From the NCBI GenBank assembly GCA_018066715.1, contig JAGPWA010000091.1:1-64000 (forward strand): a stretch of 64,000 nucleotides of DNA, given 5' to 3'. The stretch is from Porticoccus sp. GTDB taxonomy: Bacteria; Pseudomonadota; Gammaproteobacteria; Pseudomonadales; Porticoccaceae. Every line of letters begins with the position of its first letter. Position 1 is the stretch's first letter. A model generated the notes under the pieces. That model did no database searches. It worked only from the letters and a program-made list of their open reading frames with translations, and was not told where the DNA came from. The translations under genes were made by a program, and so were the position numbers. Below are positions 1 to 9,632 of this stretch, piece after piece.

Positions 1-707
1 TGTCCCATGTAACACCCCTTTTTGAAGCTGATGCCTTCAATAGCCTGCAGGTTGAGCATTTGAGGGACAAACATAGCGACAGTTTCAGTTTGCACATGGC
101 CAAGGCCTGCCCGAATATCTTGTAAATGCCAAAAGTCATTGCCTGTGGGTGTGGCATTGGCGGAGAGCTCTTTCCAGACAGATGGGGCATCTTCGGTGGG
201 GACGATTAGCAACTGACGGCCATCACCCAATGGATAGCGGTAACTGGCTAGAATATTGCTGGCAAGTGTTTCAGCCTCTTCTCCGCAAATACCGATCAGT
301 TGATAGTCCTCGCTAGTATCAAGCAACTGGGTTTTGAAGAAGGCAGAAAACTTGGATAATTCATCAATATTTTGCTGGACTAGCTGGTGATTCATTACCA
401 ACAATAACTGATCTTCACTGGGTTGACATAACAGGAAGTCTGCCAGCGTTCTTCCTTTGAGGTTGCAGCGGGCTCCAATTAGGCTATGGCCCAGACTAAG
501 TTGCTGAACATCACATGTTACCTGTCCTTGCAGGAAGCGAGCAGAGTCTGCTCCCTTAATAGAAAGCAGGCCAAGATGGATCAGTGGTGTGATAGTTGTT
601 TTGCTTTCCAGTTCGGGGTAGTCACCGGGTTTTTCACCAAAAGAGATGATGTTTCGCTCAACAACAGAAGCACCCTGTTGGTGCAAAAAAGAATGCCAGC
701 TGTTCAT
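1..707 (-). CDS. ygfZ: YgfZ/GcvT-like folate-binding protein, 3' end outside window
   Basis: Partial gene absent from the ORF track because it runs off the left edge. I translated the minus strand from the ATG at 705-707, giving MNSWHSFLHQQGASVVERN and about 235 residues without a stop. The signature KGCYMGQ lies right at the window edge and matches the family motif K-G-C-Y-x-G-Q/E. YgfZ is a tetrahydrofolate-dependent protein that supports iron-sulfur cluster enzymes, related to the glycine-cleavage T protein. It is divergent from sdhE, as in many gammaproteobacteria. The C-terminal part lies outside the window, so integrity cannot be judged. Confidence 0.9.
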   Translation of the reverse strand, partial: MNSWHSFLHQQGASVVERNIISFGEKPGDYPELESKTTITPLIHLGLLSIKGADSARFLQGQVTCDVQQLSLGHSLIGARCNLKGRTLADFLLCQPSEDQLLLVMNHQLVQQNIDELSKFSAFFKTQLLDTSEDYQLIGICGEEAETLASNILASYRYPLGDGRQLLIVPTEDAPSVWKELSANATPTGNDFWHLQDIRAGLGHVQTETVAMFVPQMLNLQAIEGISFKKGCYMG

Positions 708-806
708 ATTTAGCCCAGTGAAGAGAAGCCAGATATCTTAGTGGGTAAACTGGGGCAGTTCCACTATAATAGCCGTCCTTTTTGGCATGAGAGATAGGTA
801 GCGTAG

Positions 807-1052
807 ATGGATAGAAACCGACTTTTTTGGGCGAGCCGACGGGGTATGCTTGAATTGGATCTGGTATTGCTGCCTTTTCTTGAGAAAATTTATCCAACGC
901 TGGAACAGGAAGACAAAGAACGTTACTGGCGTCTTCTCGATTCAGAGGATCAGGATATGTTTGGTTGGTTTCTTCGACGAGAAGACCCCGAAGATTCGGA
1001 CTTGAAAAAAATAGTGCAGATCATTCGTGACACTCGACCACAAACCCGTTGA
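807..1052 (+). CDS. sdhE: SdhE, succinate dehydrogenase flavinylation factor
   Basis: 81 residues, the usual size for the SdhE/YgfY (formerly CptB) family. The N-terminal segment RRGMLELD contains the conserved RGMxE motif needed for covalent FAD attachment to SdhA and FrdA. The small cytoplasmic helical protein acts as an assembly factor for flavoproteins. It is divergent from ygfZ, and its 3' end overlaps the downstream ygfX-like ORF by 26 bases, which suggests translational coupling. The start ATG at 807 is about 100 bp from the ygfZ start, leaving room for a divergent promoter. Confidence 0.93.
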   Translation: MDRNRLFWASRRGMLELDLVLLPFLEKIYPTLEQEDKERYWRLLDSEDQDMFGWFLRREDPEDSDLKKIVQIIRDTRPQTR

Positions 1053-1452
1053 GGTTAATCTTCAACGATCAAGGTTTCTTTTACTCTGGATAATTGCCAT
1101 CCATTGTTTTTCCTCGGCAGCACTCTTATTACTAGGGCTGCCTATTTTATTCGTTGTTCCCTTGTTGGTTATCATTTTAGTGGGTTTTTACGTTTCTTTT
1201 CGACGGTGGAGCAATCCAGCCTGGCAAGCAGTAATTTGTGATGAAGGATGCTGGGTTTTAAAGGGTGAAAAGGGTGTACAGGAAGCCAGTCTTCACTGGT
1301 TTTATCATTTTGGTCAATTGGTTATCTTAGGTTTTCGGATGGGTAAACACGGAAAGGTGACACTTTCATTGTTTCCTGATGCTGTCAGCGCTGAGCAGTT
1401 AAGGCAACTTCGACAGGTGCTGCTATTGGCTACACCTACAAGCGCTCACTAG
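1027..1452 (+). CDS. ygfX: YgfX-family inner-membrane protein
   Basis: 141 residues with two closely spaced hydrophobic segments at about residues 16-36 and 38-54, followed by a soluble C-terminal domain. The preceding [10 protein letters not shown] stretch fits the YgfX (CptA/DUF1434-like) layout, as does its position directly behind sdhE. In E. coli YgfX has been described as a toxin acting on cytoskeletal proteins and partnered with SdhE, but that role is debated and is not shown by this sequence. The ORF starts inside sdhE (26-bp overlap). Its 3' end overlaps the convergent nadB stop by 4 bases. The family call rests on context and topology more than on motifs. Confidence 0.7.
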   Translation: MTLDHKPVEVNLQRSRFLLLWIIAIHCFSSAALLLLGLPILFVVPLLVIILVGFYVSFRRWSNPAWQAVICDEGCWVLKGEKGVQEASLHWFYHFGQLVILGFRMGKHGKVTLSLFPDAVSAEQLRQLRQVLLLATPTSAH

Positions 1453-3071
1453 TCTTTATTGGCAACAATATTTTGCCCCGCATAGTTGATGGGAACCATG
1501 ATAGTGTCTTTGGCAATGGGTGAGGTGTTGGGGTAATCGAGTGTGTAGTGAAGACCCCGGCTTTCTTTGCGCTGCTTGGCACATCGAATGATAAGTTCTG
1601 CTACTAGAACTAGGTTACGAAGTTCCAGTAAATCCCGGCTAATTTTGTAGTTACTGTAATAATCCTGGATTTCTTTTTGTAATAATTCGGCGCGGTGTTT
1701 GGCCCGCTCCAGTCGTTTTTGAGTACGAACAATGCCTACATAGTCCCACATGAACCGCCGTAGCTCATCCCAGTTGTGTGATATCACCACGTCTTCGTCA
1801 GAATGAGTAACCCGGCTTTCATCCCAGGGCCTGGCTGACTCTGGCTCAGGAATAGCTTCAATCGTTTGATCGATGGCAGCCGCCGCGGAGCGGCCATAAA
1901 CAACACATTCCACTAAAGAGTTGCTGGCCATACGATTTGCGCCATGTAAGCCTGTAAATGCTGTTTCTCCTATAGCATATAGGTTCCATAGGTCAGTTTG
2001 TCCCATCTTATTAACCATGATACCGCCGCAGGTGTAGTGAGCAGCGGGCACTACAGGGATAGGTTCTTTGGTGATATCGATACCGTAAATTAAGCATTGG
2101 GCTTTAACGGTGGGAAAGTGGCTTTCAATAAATTCAGCGGGTTTGTGGGTAATGTCTAAATAGACACAGTCACTCCCCAACCGTTTCATTTCATGGTCAA
2201 TGGCACGGGCTACTATGTCTCGAGGCGCGAGTTCGGCTTCTGGGTGGAACTTCTTCATGAAGCGCTCACCGTCAGGCAATCTTAGGTAGGCCCCTTCACC
2301 CCGGAGTGCTTCGGTCATTAAAAAAGCTTTGGCATTGGGGTGATAGAGACAGGTGGGGTGAAATTGATTGAACTCCATGTTGGCCACCCGACAACCACGG
2401 CGCCACGCGACAGCGATGCCATCGCCAGTAGCCCCATCTGGGTTGCTTGTATAGAGGTAAGCTTTGCTGGCGCCGCCGGTTGCCAGTATCACAACTTTAG
2501 CTTGAAAAACACAGACACGGTCACTCTGGGTATCAAGGACGTAGGCTCCAGTACATCGAATTCGGCTTGAGTTTTTGTCAGCCTGGGTGATCAGATCGAC
2601 AATGACATGATGCTCAAATAATTCGATGTTATTACTTTCTGCCACCTTGTCAGATAGTGAGGTGGACACCTCTTTGCCTGTTGCATCAGCTGTGTGCAGT
2701 ATTCTGCGGTGACTGTGCCCGCCTTCTTGGGTTAAGTGGTACTCAGCGTTGTTATGATTTTGAGTGAATTGGACGCCTTGCTCTATTAGCCAGTGAATGG
2801 CTTCTGGGCCATTTTCAACCGTATATTTAACAGCATCTTCATGGCAGAGACCGGCACCAGCAGCGAGAGTGTCTTGAAAGTGAGCATCCGTTGAATCTTC
2901 ATTATCGAAAACAGCGGCGATGCCCCCTTGGGCAAACCAAGTTGAACCTGACTTGATTGAACTCTTACTGAGTAGGGCAACCTGGTGCTTGTCGGCCAGC
3001 TGCAGGGCTGCGGTCATCCCCGCAGCACCACTTCCAATGACAAGAACACCATGGTTAAAGGATTTATTCAT
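1449..3071 (-). CDS. nadB: L-aspartate oxidase
   Basis: Flavoenzyme that oxidises L-aspartate to iminoaspartate, the first step of quinolinate and NAD biosynthesis. The N-terminal dinucleotide fold [15 protein letters not shown] binds [11 protein letters not shown], the [11 protein letters not shown] region and the C-terminal helical domain are those of the NadB/succinate dehydrogenase flavoprotein family. The ORF track starts at 3125, but I place the start at the internal ATG 3069-3071 (MNKSFNHG). This gives 540 residues, close to the usual NadB length, with an AGGA-like ribosome site upstream. It is divergent from rpoE, a conserved arrangement in gammaproteobacteria. nadA and nadC are not in the window. 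Confidence 0.96.
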   Translation of the reverse strand: MNKSFNHGVLVIGSGAAGMTAALQLADKHQVALLSKSSIKSGSTWFAQGGIAAVFDNEDSTDAHFQDTLAAGAGLCHEDAVKYTVENGPEAIHWLIEQGVQFTQNHNNAEYHLTQEGGHSHRRILHTADATGKEVSTSLSDKVAESNNIELFEHHVIVDLITQADKNSSRIRCTGAYVLDTQSDRVCVFQAKVVILATGGASKAYLYTSNPDGATGDGIAVAWRRGCRVANMEFNQFHPTCLYHPNAKAFLMTEALRGEGAYLRLPDGERFMKKFHPEAELAPRDIVARAIDHEMKRLGSDCVYLDITHKPAEFIESHFPTVKAQCLIYGIDITKEPIPVVPAAHYTCGGIMVNKMGQTDLWNLYAIGETAFTGLHGANRMASNSLVECVVYGRSAAAAIDQTIEAIPEPESARPWDESRVTHSDEDVVISHNWDELRRFMWDYVGIVRTQKRLERAKHRAELLQKEIQDYYSNYKISRDLLELRNLVLVAELIIRCAKQRKESRGLHYTLDYPNTSPIAKDTIMVPINYAGQNIVANKD

Positions 3072-3163
3072 TTGCGGTCCTGGTACCTCAAAATCCGTGG
3101 GGGGCATGATAGTATAGCGGGGCAAAAATAAATACTGGCGTCACTTTAGTTAATTGAGAATGC

Positions 3164-3190
3164 GAACTAATTACAGATCAGGTGGTCTAG
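3164..3190 (+). promoter_or_regulatory. sigma-E-type promoter upstream of rpoE
   Basis: GAACTA at 3164-3169 and GTCTAG at 3185-3190 are separated by 15 bases. The consensus for RpoE/AlgU-type promoters is GGAACTT-N15/16-GTCTAA. Transcription would begin near 3196, leaving a 5' leader of about 35 bases before the rpoE ATG. Autoregulation of rpoE by its own sigma factor is established in several gammaproteobacteria. Here it is inferred from the motif. Confidence 0.6.
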
Positions 3191-3229
3191 CAACCTGCCA
3201 TATTTGATGTTGTGGGGATTGGAGTAGTG

Positions 3230-3814
3230 ATGGAAGCCGAGCAGGCGAAAGATACCGATAAGCAGTTAGTTGCTCGCGTCCAAAAAGGTGACAAAAGAGC
3301 ATTTGACATGCTTGTACTGAAATATCAGTACAAGGTGCATGCCATTGTTAGCCGTTATATAAAGGACTTTGACGAAGTTAATGACGTTGTGCAGGAAGCT
3401 TTCATTAAGGCTTATCGAGCACTGGCCAAGTTTCGTGGCGAAAGTGCGTTCTACACATGGCTTTATCGCATTGCAGTAAATACTGCCAAAAACTACTTGG
3501 TTGCTCGTAATCGTCGCCCACCAGCGAGTGATGTGGATGCGGGTGATGCAGATTATTATGAGGGTGGACAGCGGCTCCAGGATGTTGCTTCTCCGGAGAA
3601 CCTGCTTTATCGAGATGAGCTTGAGGCTGTCGTCGATCAGTCTATTAGAGATTTACCTGAGGACCTTCGTACTGCGGTAACTTTACGTGAATTTGAAGGT
3701 CTCAGTTATGAGGAAATTGCTGAGGTGATGGACTGCCCAGTTGGGACTGTGAGGTCGAGAATATTTCGGGCTCGAGAGGCCATTGATGAAAAGGTTAAGG
3801 CATTAGGAAATTAA
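3230..3814 (+). CDS. rpoE: RNA polymerase sigma-E factor (RpoE/AlgU)
   Basis: ECF sigma factor of the envelope-stress response. Region 2 (DEVNDVVQEAFIKAYRAL, around residues 50-70) and region 4 (EGLSYEEIAEVMDCPVGTVR, around 160-180) are intact. The DAGDADYYEGGQRLQD linker is typical of RpoE/AlgU rather than generic ECF factors. The track starts at GTG 3212. I prefer ATG 3230 because GGAG lies five bases upstream and 194 residues matches the family length. It heads the rseA-rseB-rseC-degP cluster and is preceded by a candidate autoregulatory promoter. Confidence 0.96.
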   Translation: MEAEQAKDTDKQLVARVQKGDKRAFDMLVLKYQYKVHAIVSRYIKDFDEVNDVVQEAFIKAYRALAKFRGESAFYTWLYRIAVNTAKNYLVARNRRPPASDVDAGDADYYEGGQRLQDVASPENLLYRDELEAVVDQSIRDLPEDLRTAVTLREFEGLSYEEIAEVMDCPVGTVRSRIFRAREAIDEKVKALGN

Positions 3815-3948
3815 TATTTCGAAGTTGTTGAACCTTTTGTTAAGGCCTATGTCTTACAGGTAGTTTTTCGATAACCTACTAGGTGGTGTCAGTATCTGAT
3901 TGATGACATTTAGTGTTGGGGTAACAGTGAACTGAGGTGACTGCAGGC

Positions 3949-4605
3949 ATGAGTGACAATAAAACTCAAATAAAAGAATCTCTGTCAGCGCTTATGGATG
4001 GCCAAGCTGATGAACTGGAAGTTCGAAGAGTACTTAAAGGTGTTTCCGAAGATGATGAGTTGCGTGATACATGGCGCCGCCATCAAATGGCCGCTGCGGC
4101 CATGCGTCGTGAGCTTCCCATGCAGGTTGTGGATTACTCTTCTGCAATTCGTAATGCCATCGAGCATGAGCCTAAACTTGGCAGTGAAACTCGTGTAGGG
4201 CGACTTCTTAAGCCTCTAGGCCGTTTTGCCGTTGCGGCATCTGTTGCTGCAATCGCGGTTGTTGGCGTACAGCAGTATGCTCAAACTGTAAATAAAACGG
4301 CTCCCTTGGCAGCTGTCAATGAAGTGCAAGTTGATTTAGGCACTCCACAGTTACGGACAGCGGCTGAATTCGGTATACCACCTGTCACCGCTCGCACTGT
4401 GAGTACTTCCAATAACCCTGGACAGGGCTATACAGCACCTCAATCTGTTGTTCAGGTTAGTAATGTTGTGCCAGATCAGATAACTCGTGAACAGGTTCAG
4501 GCTTATCTCAACGAATTAATGTTACAGCACACTGAGCACGCAGCAATGAATACCAATCAAGGTATGCTGCCCTTCGCTCGTATGCCAACTGACCAGGATC
4601 AGTGA
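3949..4605 (+). CDS. rseA: Anti-sigma-E factor RseA (MucA)
   Basis: Membrane-anchored anti-sigma factor. The N-terminal cytoplasmic domain contains ESLSALMDGQADELEVRRVL and DTWRRHQM, typical of the RseA/MucA sigma-binding domain. A single membrane segment follows at about residues 85-102 (FAVAASVAAIAVVGV), then a periplasmic tail for RseB binding and DegS/RseP cleavage. The start was moved from the track GTG 3937 to ATG 3949 because GAGGTGA sits eight bases upstream, giving 218 residues. The stop overlaps the rseB GTG start by 4 bases (GTGA), so the two are probably translationally coupled. Confidence 0.94.
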   Translation: MSDNKTQIKESLSALMDGQADELEVRRVLKGVSEDDELRDTWRRHQMAAAAMRRELPMQVVDYSSAIRNAIEHEPKLGSETRVGRLLKPLGRFAVAASVAAIAVVGVQQYAQTVNKTAPLAAVNEVQVDLGTPQLRTAAEFGIPPVTARTVSTSNNPGQGYTAPQSVVQVSNVVPDQITREQVQAYLNELMLQHTEHAAMNTNQGMLPFARMPTDQDQ

Positions 4606-5597
4606 AAACAACATTATTAAAACCTAAGTTATTGACGTTTTTCTCCAGGTTATGTGCTGCGACTTGCCTCTTGGTGGTCGCAGCCTCACCGTCTTTTGCT
4701 CTCGATGACATCAACTCCGTTACCAGTTTGCTAAAACGAATGGCCGAGGCCAATCGACAGATCAGCTATCAGGGGATTTTCTCCTATGAGCATGGTGGGG
4801 CTTTAAAAACTGTTAAGGTTTTTCATGCAGTACGTGATGGTCAGGAGTTTGAGCGGATAATCCATCTTAGTGGTCCCAAGAGGGAGGTTGTACGGAGAGG
4901 GAATGACCTTAGCTGTCAGCGGCTCGGTGATGCCATGCTAAGGGGGGCTGCCTTAGGTATAGCCAACATCTCTCGTGGCCATCTGGAGAATTATTACGAT
5001 CTCTATATTAAAGGAGATGAAAGAGTTGCTGGGCGCGATGTGACCATTGTTCATGTTGTACCCAAAGATGACTTTCGTTATGGGTATGTCTTGGGCATTG
5101 ATAAAGAAACGGGGCTCTTACTTCAATCCATGCTGATCGGTAGTGACAAACGGGTATTAGAACGATTTCAGTTTGTGGATATCTCGATTGGCATCCTGAT
5201 TGATGATATGGCGTTGGAGCCGACAGATACAGAGCATCATATGGCCTCTTTAAATACGTCCCCGTGTCTAGATGATATGACACACTCTTCTGAATCGACT
5301 GTTCGTCAATGGAAAGCGTCATGGTTGCCACCTGGTTTTGCCATGGCTGGCTCTCATCAGTCTACTGAAACAGACCGAGAAACACGGGTATTCACTGATG
5401 GCCTTGCTGTTTTTTCCATATTTATTGATTCAGGCGAAGCTGCTAACTTGCCAATAATACAGGCCCAGCGTGGCGCCACGGTCGCCTTTCTCATTCGCAT
5501 GGATATTGAGAGCACTAACTACGCTATCTGTGTTGTTGGCGAAATCCCAATTAAAACAGCCAAGAAAGTGGCTGAGTCTATGGCTCGATTACAGTAG
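4602..5597 (+). CDS. rseB: Sigma-E regulatory protein RseB (MucB)
   Basis: 331-residue periplasmic negative regulator that binds RseA and senses envelope signals such as lipid and LPS intermediates. A cleavable signal peptide is evident (hydrophobic core LCAATCLLVVAASPSFA). The mature protein has the LolA-like fold region (RQISYQGIFSYEHGG, then VKVFHAVRDGQEFERI) and the C-terminal domain with SWLPPGFAM. It starts at GTG 4602, overlapping the rseA stop. The next gene, rseC, is 125 bases away across a strong imperfect hairpin. Confidence 0.94.
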   Translation: MKTTLLKPKLLTFFSRLCAATCLLVVAASPSFALDDINSVTSLLKRMAEANRQISYQGIFSYEHGGALKTVKVFHAVRDGQEFERIIHLSGPKREVVRRGNDLSCQRLGDAMLRGAALGIANISRGHLENYYDLYIKGDERVAGRDVTIVHVVPKDDFRYGYVLGIDKETGLLLQSMLIGSDKRVLERFQFVDISIGILIDDMALEPTDTEHHMASLNTSPCLDDMTHSSESTVRQWKASWLPPGFAMAGSHQSTETDRETRVFTDGLAVFSIFIDSGEAANLPIIQAQRGATVAFLIRMDIESTNYAICVVGEIPIKTAKKVAESMARLQ

Positions 5598-5627
5598 TCC
5601 TTGCTTAGCCTTCACGAGGTGTCGTTT

Positions 5628-5665
5628 GGGGCAGGGAGTATATTTATATACTCTATCCTAGCCCC
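5628..5665 (+). other. Imperfect hairpin between rseB and rseC
   Basis: The core stem GAGTATA/TATACTC (5636-5642 and 5647-5653) has loop TTTA. It is extended by an outer GGGGC/GCCCC pair (5628-5632 and 5661-5665) across a small internal loop. No T-tract follows, so it is not a textbook terminator. It could act as an attenuator, an RNA-stability element or a processing site that sets the RseC/DegP to RseAB ratio. Confidence 0.5.
5629..5636 (+). promoter_or_regulatory. KOPS-like octamer GGGCAGGG pointing toward dif
   Basis: Exact match to the FtsK-orienting polar sequence consensus GGGNAGGG on the plus strand, left of the dif site, so it has the permissive orientation. It lies within the rseB-rseC hairpin. 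A single octamer is weak evidence by itself. Confidence 0.45.
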
Positions 5666-5722
5666 CAGTGTTAAAGACCGATTAGAATTGTTGCATTAAT
5701 TTGAATTAAGAGAATATTATCA

Positions 5723-6178
5723 GTGATAAAGGAAACAGGTCGTGTGGTCGCTATTGAAGAGGATGGTGTATGGGTTGAAACCATACAGCAGTCTGCGTGC
5801 CAGACCTGTGTCGCTGAGAAGGGCTGTGGCCAGAGTTTGATTGCTAAAATGACGGGTAAAACTACAGCGATTAGAGTATTGCCTGGTCACTGTGATCTTA
5901 GCCTTATTGGGAGGGATGACCGTGTTGTTATCGGTATTCCCGAGCATGTGGTGGTCAGCGGCACTCTGCTGATTTATTTGCTTCCGTTGCTGACTATGAT
6001 TTCTGGAGCCCTACTGTTTGACTTTTTGGCAACGACTAGCACAGCAAGCGATATTTATACGGCGTTAGGGGGGCTGCTTGGGCTGGTTACAGGAGGTCTC
6101 ATCGTTAGGGGGCATTCACACCTCAATCGAAACAATCTTGATGTACAGCCTATGCTTATAGAGCAGCTGCCGTCCTAG
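5723..6178 (+). CDS. rseC: RseC/MucC-family membrane protein
   Basis: 151 residues. The N-terminal cysteine cluster CQTCVAEKGCGQ (about residues 27-38) is the RseC hallmark. Two membrane segments follow (about 80-102 and 108-130, SGTLLIYLLPLLTMISGALL and YTALGGLLGLVTGGLIV), then a short cytoplasmic tail. RseC is a positive modulator of sigma E and is linked to SoxR reduction in some species. The start is GTG 5723 and no strong ribosome site is visible. The position between rseB and degP is the conserved one. Confidence 0.9.
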   Translation: MIKETGRVVAIEEDGVWVETIQQSACQTCVAEKGCGQSLIAKMTGKTTAIRVLPGHCDLSLIGRDDRVVIGIPEHVVVSGTLLIYLLPLLTMISGALLFDFLATTSTASDIYTALGGLLGLVTGGLIVRGHSHLNRNNLDVQPMLIEQLPS

Positions 6179-6197
6179 AGCCGCTTTCTTCATAAAA

Positions 6198-6224
6198 CAA
6201 CTTCCAGTGAACAACTAAGTCTAA
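6198..6224 (+). promoter_or_regulatory. sigma-E-type promoter upstream of degP
   Basis: CAACTT (6198-6203) and GTCTAA (6219-6224) are separated by exactly 15 bases. This matches the -10 consensus perfectly and the -35 consensus GAACTT at five of six positions. The predicted start point is near 6230, about 55 bases before the degP ATG. It would give DegP its own sigma-E-driven transcript in addition to readthrough from the rse operon. Confidence 0.6.
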
Positions 6225-6284
6225 CCTTTCTTAATTTTAACTGTCTGATACAGCGACTCGTCAAACATTATTGGGAGAGCTTGT

Positions 6285-7652
6285 ATGCTTAAGCAGTTCA
6301 TGGCATTTTTTCTGTTGACCAACCTTTATTGGGGTGAGGTCGCATATGGTCATGGCTTACCCAGTTTTACTGAGTTGATTGAGGCAGCTTCACCTGCAGT
6401 GGTAAAAATAGAGACTATTCAAGTTGAGCAAATTCAAAGTGTTCCTCAGTTGCGCCGTAATGATATCCCCGGAATTTATCAAGATTTATTTGAGCACCGG
6501 CGTGGGCGGCCTAAAGATGGGGGTTCTATGGGATCTGGCTTTCTCATTTCCCATGATGGATATATTCTCACCAATCACCATGTTGTCGAGGGCGCAGATG
6601 AAATCGTCATTCAATTACTGGATCGTCGTGAGTTTGATGCAAAGATCGTGGGTTTTGATCAACGCTCGGACCTCGCATTGCTTAAAATTAATTCGGATGA
6701 CTTGCCAGCACTAAAATTTGCGAAACCCGATAAGCTTAAAGTGGGTGAGTGGGTGATAGCCATTGGATCCCCATTTGACCTAGATTACTCAGCGAGCGCG
6801 GGGATTATTAGCGCTATTGGCCGGAGTCTCCCCACTGACAAGGGTGATAACTATGTCCCTTTTGTTCAGAGTGATGTCGCGATTAACCCAGGTAATTCTG
6901 GCGGTCCTCTCCTCAATCTAGATGGAGATGTTGTCGGGGTTAATTCGCAGATATTCTCCCGGTCAGGTGGCTCCATTGGTGTCTCATTTTCTATCCCGGT
7001 GAGTGTCGCGGTTGAAGTGGTTGACCAATTAAAGTCCAAAGGACGTGTAGATAGGGGGTGGCTTGGTGTTTATACACAGGATGTGGATAAAGACTTGACT
7101 CGATCACTTGGGTTAAAAAAGCCTCACGGGGCGTTAATTGCACAAGTTGAGATAGGTAGCCCTGCCGACAAGGCCGGTATTCTTGCCGGGGATGTTGTTG
7201 TCAGTCTTAATGGTCAGGCCATTATTGACTCTAGCGATCTCCCCCATGTGGTTGGTCTAATTTCTCCGGGAAGAAAGGTAACAGCAGACCTTGTTCGAAA
7301 AGGTAAAACAAGAACCCTGGATATTGTTATCGGCGTACTATCGAGTCCTGACCCAGTAGTTAAGGTGATTGATCATCCGGACAAGCTGGGACTGATTGTT
7401 GCCGCTGTAGATGATGCTGAGGTGAGTCGATGGCGGAGGGGGGTTCTGGTCAAATTAGTCGTTTCTGATTCTTCGGCCCATCATGCAGGGATTCGTCAAG
7501 GAGACGTTATTGTACAGCTGGGTCACAACAGCATTGATAGCCCGGAACAGTATTATGATGGGGTCGAAGCATTACCCAAGGGCGAGCCAGTAACTATTCG
7601 ATTAATTCGCCAGGGTCGATCGATTTCCGGCAGTATACAAGTTGATGGTTAA
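6285..7652 (+). CDS. degP: Periplasmic serine endoprotease DegP-like (MucD)
   Basis: 455-residue HtrA-family protease/chaperone with a signal peptide (about residues 1-23). The catalytic triad is visible in TNHHVVEGA (His), RSDLALLKI (Asp) and NPGNSGGPLL (Ser). Two C-terminal PDZ domains occupy about residues 255-345 and 360-450. It degrades misfolded periplasmic proteins and is a classic sigma-E target. Placement after rseC follows the algU-mucABCD order of Pseudomonas, supporting the MucD subtype. The candidate promoter at 6198-6224 suggests independent induction. Confidence 0.94.
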   Translation: MLKQFMAFFLLTNLYWGEVAYGHGLPSFTELIEAASPAVVKIETIQVEQIQSVPQLRRNDIPGIYQDLFEHRRGRPKDGGSMGSGFLISHDGYILTNHHVVEGADEIVIQLLDRREFDAKIVGFDQRSDLALLKINSDDLPALKFAKPDKLKVGEWVIAIGSPFDLDYSASAGIISAIGRSLPTDKGDNYVPFVQSDVAINPGNSGGPLLNLDGDVVGVNSQIFSRSGGSIGVSFSIPVSVAVEVVDQLKSKGRVDRGWLGVYTQDVDKDLTRSLGLKKPHGALIAQVEIGSPADKAGILAGDVVVSLNGQAIIDSSDLPHVVGLISPGRKVTADLVRKGKTRTLDIVIGVLSSPDPVVKVIDHPDKLGLIVAAVDDAEVSRWRRGVLVKLVVSDSSAHHAGIRQGDVIVQLGHNSIDSPEQYYDGVEALPKGEPVTIRLIRQGRSISGSIQVDG

Positions 7653-7680
7653 CAGATTTGATTACCTATTACAGGTTGTG

Positions 7681-7712
7681 TTCTACATGACAGGAGATCG
7701 TTTTATGTAGAA
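7681..7712 (+). other. 8-bp inverted repeat downstream of degP
   Basis: TTCTACAT (7681-7688) and ATGTAGAA (7705-7712) are perfect inverted arms separated by 16 bases, in the 155-bp gap between degP and lepA. There is no T-tract, so a terminator call is not justified. An operator or a weak RNA hairpin are the alternatives. Confidence 0.3.
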
Positions 7713-7807
7713 GGCAATTCGTGGCTTCAATGTGCCAAATAGGCTAGACTGCACGCCGAAAATCAACCCACATGCCATTACTGGCAACTAACCTAAATTG
7801 AAGCGCT

Positions 7808-9607
7808 GTGTCTGACCTAAGTCATATTCGAAACTTTTCCATTATTGCTCATATCGACCATGGGAAATCTACTATAGCTGATCGTTTTATCCAGGTATGC
7901 GGAGGCCTTGCCGAGCGGGAGATGGCGGAGCAGGTTCTCGATTCCATGGATATTGAGCGGGAACGAGGCATCACCATTAAAGCTCAGAGCGTGACTCTGG
8001 ATTTTATTGCCAAAGATGGTAAAACCTATCAGCTAAACTTTATTGATACCCCAGGACACGTGGATTTTTCCTATGAAGTATCCCGCTCCCTCGCAGCTTG
8101 TGAAGGGGCTCTGTTGGTTGTTGATGCAGGGCAAGGGGTTGAAGCCCAGTCTGTTGCAAATTGCTATACCGCTATTACACAGGGGCTTGAAGTGCTGCCT
8201 GTCCTGAACAAAATGGACCTCCCTCAAGCGGAACCAGAGCGAGTTATAGAAGAAATTGAGGATATTATAGGTATTGATGCTGTGGATGCTGTTCGATGCA
8301 GTGCCAAAACAGGTATTGGTATCGACGATATTTTGGAACAGCTAGTCATTAAAATTCCTCCACCAACGGGAGATGTAGACGCTCCATTACAGGCGCTGAT
8401 TATTGACTCTTGGTTTGATAATTATCTAGGCGTGGTTTCTCTGGTACGTGTTACCGAGGGAACGCTCAAGTCTAAAGACAAAATTATTACCAAGTCTATT
8501 GGTAAAGCCCAAATTGTTGATAGTGTGGGCGTCTTTACGCCAAAACGTAAGGTCACAGGTGTACTTCGTGCTGGTGAGGTAGGCTTTGTTGTGGCTGGTA
8601 TCAAAGATATTCTTGGCGCACCTGTGGGTGATACCTTTACTCATGCTAAGACACCGGATGTCCCCGCATTACCCGGTTTTCAGAAGGTTAAACCTCAAGT
8701 TTATGCGGGTATGTTTCCGATTAGTTCGGATGATTTTGAGGGTTTCCGCGAGGCATTATCCAAACTGACCCTGAATGATGCATCACTTTTCTATGAGCCC
8801 GAGAGCTCAGATGCTTTGGGCTTTGGTTTTCGCTGCGGTTTTCTTGGCATGCTGCACATGGAGATTATCCAAGAGCGGCTAGAGCGAGAGTACGACCTTG
8901 ATCTCATTACGACGGCCCCCACGGTTGTTTATGAAGTGTTAAAGACTGATGGTAGTCTCATTCATATCTCAAATCCGTCAGACCTGCCAGACCCTGTTTA
9001 TATTGATGAAATGCGTGAACCACTCTGTGAAGCCAATATTTTGGTACCAAAGGATTATGTGGGCAATGTGATGACCCTCTGCATTGACAAGCGGGGTGTA
9101 CAGAAAGATATGCAGTTCGTCGGTGGGCAGGTATCGCTTACCTATGAAATTCCTATGAATGAAGTAGTGATGGATTTCTTCGACCGGCTGAAATCAGTCA
9201 GTCGTGGCTTTGCTTCCCTGGACTATAGCTTTACCCGGTTCGAGGCAGCTCCTCTGGTTAGGCTGGATGTGTTGATCAATGGAGACAAGGTCGATGCCTT
9301 GGCGGTGATTATTCACCGTGATCATTCGCAGCACAGAGGCCGCCAGCTCACTGAGAAAATGAAAGAATTGATTCCTCGCCAAATGTTTGATGTAGCTATT
9401 CAGGCCGCTATTGGTGGGCATGTGATTGCACGGACATCGGTTAAGGCACTTCGGAAAAATGTTACCGCAAAATGTTATGGTGGCGATATTTCTCGGAAGA
9501 AGAAATTACTGGAGAAGCAGAAAGAGGGAAAGAAACGCATGAAGCGGGTGGGTAATGTGGAAATTCCTCAGGCTGCCTTCTTGGCTGTGCTGAAAACAGA
9601 TAGCTGA
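7808..9607 (+). CDS. lepA: Translation elongation factor 4 (LepA)
   Basis: 599-residue ribosome-associated GTPase, the standard length. The G domain begins [20 protein letters not shown]3 is DTPGHVDF and G4 is NKMDLP. Elongation-factor domains follow, then the LepA-specific C-terminal domain ending in [17 protein letters not shown]. The start is GTG 7808 (reading SDLSHIRNF). LepA is thought to remodel stalled or mistranslocated ribosomes and to assist 30S assembly. It precedes lepB by 25 bases in the conserved lepA-lepB-rnc-era order. Confidence 0.98.
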   Translation: MSDLSHIRNFSIIAHIDHGKSTIADRFIQVCGGLAEREMAEQVLDSMDIERERGITIKAQSVTLDFIAKDGKTYQLNFIDTPGHVDFSYEVSRSLAACEGALLVVDAGQGVEAQSVANCYTAITQGLEVLPVLNKMDLPQAEPERVIEEIEDIIGIDAVDAVRCSAKTGIGIDDILEQLVIKIPPPTGDVDAPLQALIIDSWFDNYLGVVSLVRVTEGTLKSKDKIITKSIGKAQIVDSVGVFTPKRKVTGVLRAGEVGFVVAGIKDILGAPVGDTFTHAKTPDVPALPGFQKVKPQVYAGMFPISSDDFEGFREALSKLTLNDASLFYEPESSDALGFGFRCGFLGMLHMEIIQERLEREYDLDLITTAPTVVYEVLKTDGSLIHISNPSDLPDPVYIDEMREPLCEANILVPKDYVGNVMTLCIDKRGVQKDMQFVGGQVSLTYEIPMNEVVMDFFDRLKSVSRGFASLDYSFTRFEAAPLVRLDVLINGDKVDALAVIIHRDHSQHRGRQLTEKMKELIPRQMFDVAIQAAIGGHVIARTSVKALRKNVTAKCYGGDISRKKKLLEKQKEGKKRMKRVGNVEIPQAAFLAVLKTDS

Positions 9608-9632
9608 CACGACAGATAAGAGAGATAGCTAA

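Noticed and set aside
486-713. 75-residue plus-strand ORF at the left edge
   Set aside because: Shadow of ygfZ on the opposite strand, which has the conserved KGCYMGQ motif.
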